From contig CAZCHK010000084.1 of NCBI GenBank assembly GCA_964498605.1, forward strand, positions 1-6,331: a stretch of DNA of 6,331 bases, read 5' to 3'. Of this stretch, positions 6,271 through 6,331 are shown in pieces. The notes below the pieces were generated by a model. It was not told the origin of the DNA. It worked only from the letters and a program-made list of their open reading frames with translations, and ran no database searches. Position 1 is the stretch's first letter; every line of letters begins with the position of its first letter. The DNA comes from JBGQAS01 sp964498605 (GTDB taxonomy: Bacteria; Chloroflexota; Anaerolineae; Anaerolineales; Anaerolineaceae). A program made the translations under genes and the position numbers.

Positions 6271-6277
6271 CCCTTTT
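6271..6277 (-). promoter_or_regulatory. Ribosome binding site of the sortase-fusion gene
   Basis: On the minus strand AAAAGGG ends 6 bases (ATTAAT) before the ATG. It is a partial Shine-Dalgarno match with good spacing and supports this start codon together with the signal peptide that follows directly. Confidence 0.65.
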
Positions 6278-6288
6278 AACAGCCATCA

Positions 6289-6309
6289 CCCCGAATCGAT
6301 TCTTAGGGG
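6289..6309 (-). promoter_or_regulatory. Inverted repeat in the leader of the sortase-fusion gene
   Basis: CCCC (6289-6292) and GGGG (6306-6309) flank the perfect 10-bp palindrome GAATCGATTC (6293-6302), with TTA (6303-6305) as an asymmetric insert. Just outside it are a second palindrome TGCATGCA (6315-6322) and another ATCGAT (6322-6327). It could be an operator or an RNA hairpin about 11 bases ahead of the ribosome site. I see no convincing -35/-10 pair, and the window ends 22 bases further on. Confidence 0.3.
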
Positions 6310-6331
6310 ATCACTGCATGCATCGATCTCG

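Noticed and set aside
5692..6279. Long open frame on the + strand across the propeller region, and similar ones at 2671-3249 and 4273-4677.
   Set aside because: They are antisense to a repetitive, codon-biased gene, which often leaves the opposite frames open. Their products are low-complexity and have no signal or domain.

Overview
The window looks like a chromosomal segment from a bacterium of moderate-to-high GC content. My best guess is a member of the Chloroflexota (Anaerolineae-like). That rests on the large secreted protein: an NHL-repeat propeller, Ig-like modules and a C-terminal sortase domain preceded by an LPxTG motif is an architecture I associate with that phylum. The assignment is inference from memory, not a search.

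The layout is two convergent genes. On the + strand, bases 3-1256 hold most of a HipA-family serine/threonine kinase, the toxin half of a HipBA-type toxin-antitoxin pair. Its first roughly 20 codons, and any hipB partner, lie to the left of the window. Bases 1257-1899 are a 643-base spacer with several inverted repeats and no gene I can support. On the - strand, bases 6264-1900 encode one intact exported protein of 1454 residues, followed closely by a textbook intrinsic terminator (1844-1878).

Reading the large protein from its N-terminus: signal peptide (1-32); six 60-61 residue NHL-type blades forming a beta-propeller (about 45-397); a first Ig-like module (about 405-510); a Cys-containing domain (about 511-717) with a YGSMQVHN...DLGIGN...DWTF signature; two further Ig-like segments (718-923); two near-identical tandem copies of the first Ig-like module (924-1034 and 1037-1144); an SbsA/Big_5-like Ig segment (1145-1285); an LPDTG pentapeptide (1288-1292); and a sortase domain (about 1311-1454) with His1366, Cys1430 and Arg1443.

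The most interesting point is that a canonical sortase recognition motif sits in the same chain, just before an apparently complete sortase catalytic domain. No hydrophobic anchor or basic tail follows the motif. This suggests self-processing, self-anchoring or a pseudosubstrate lid. The two genes are convergent and there is no sign that they work together.
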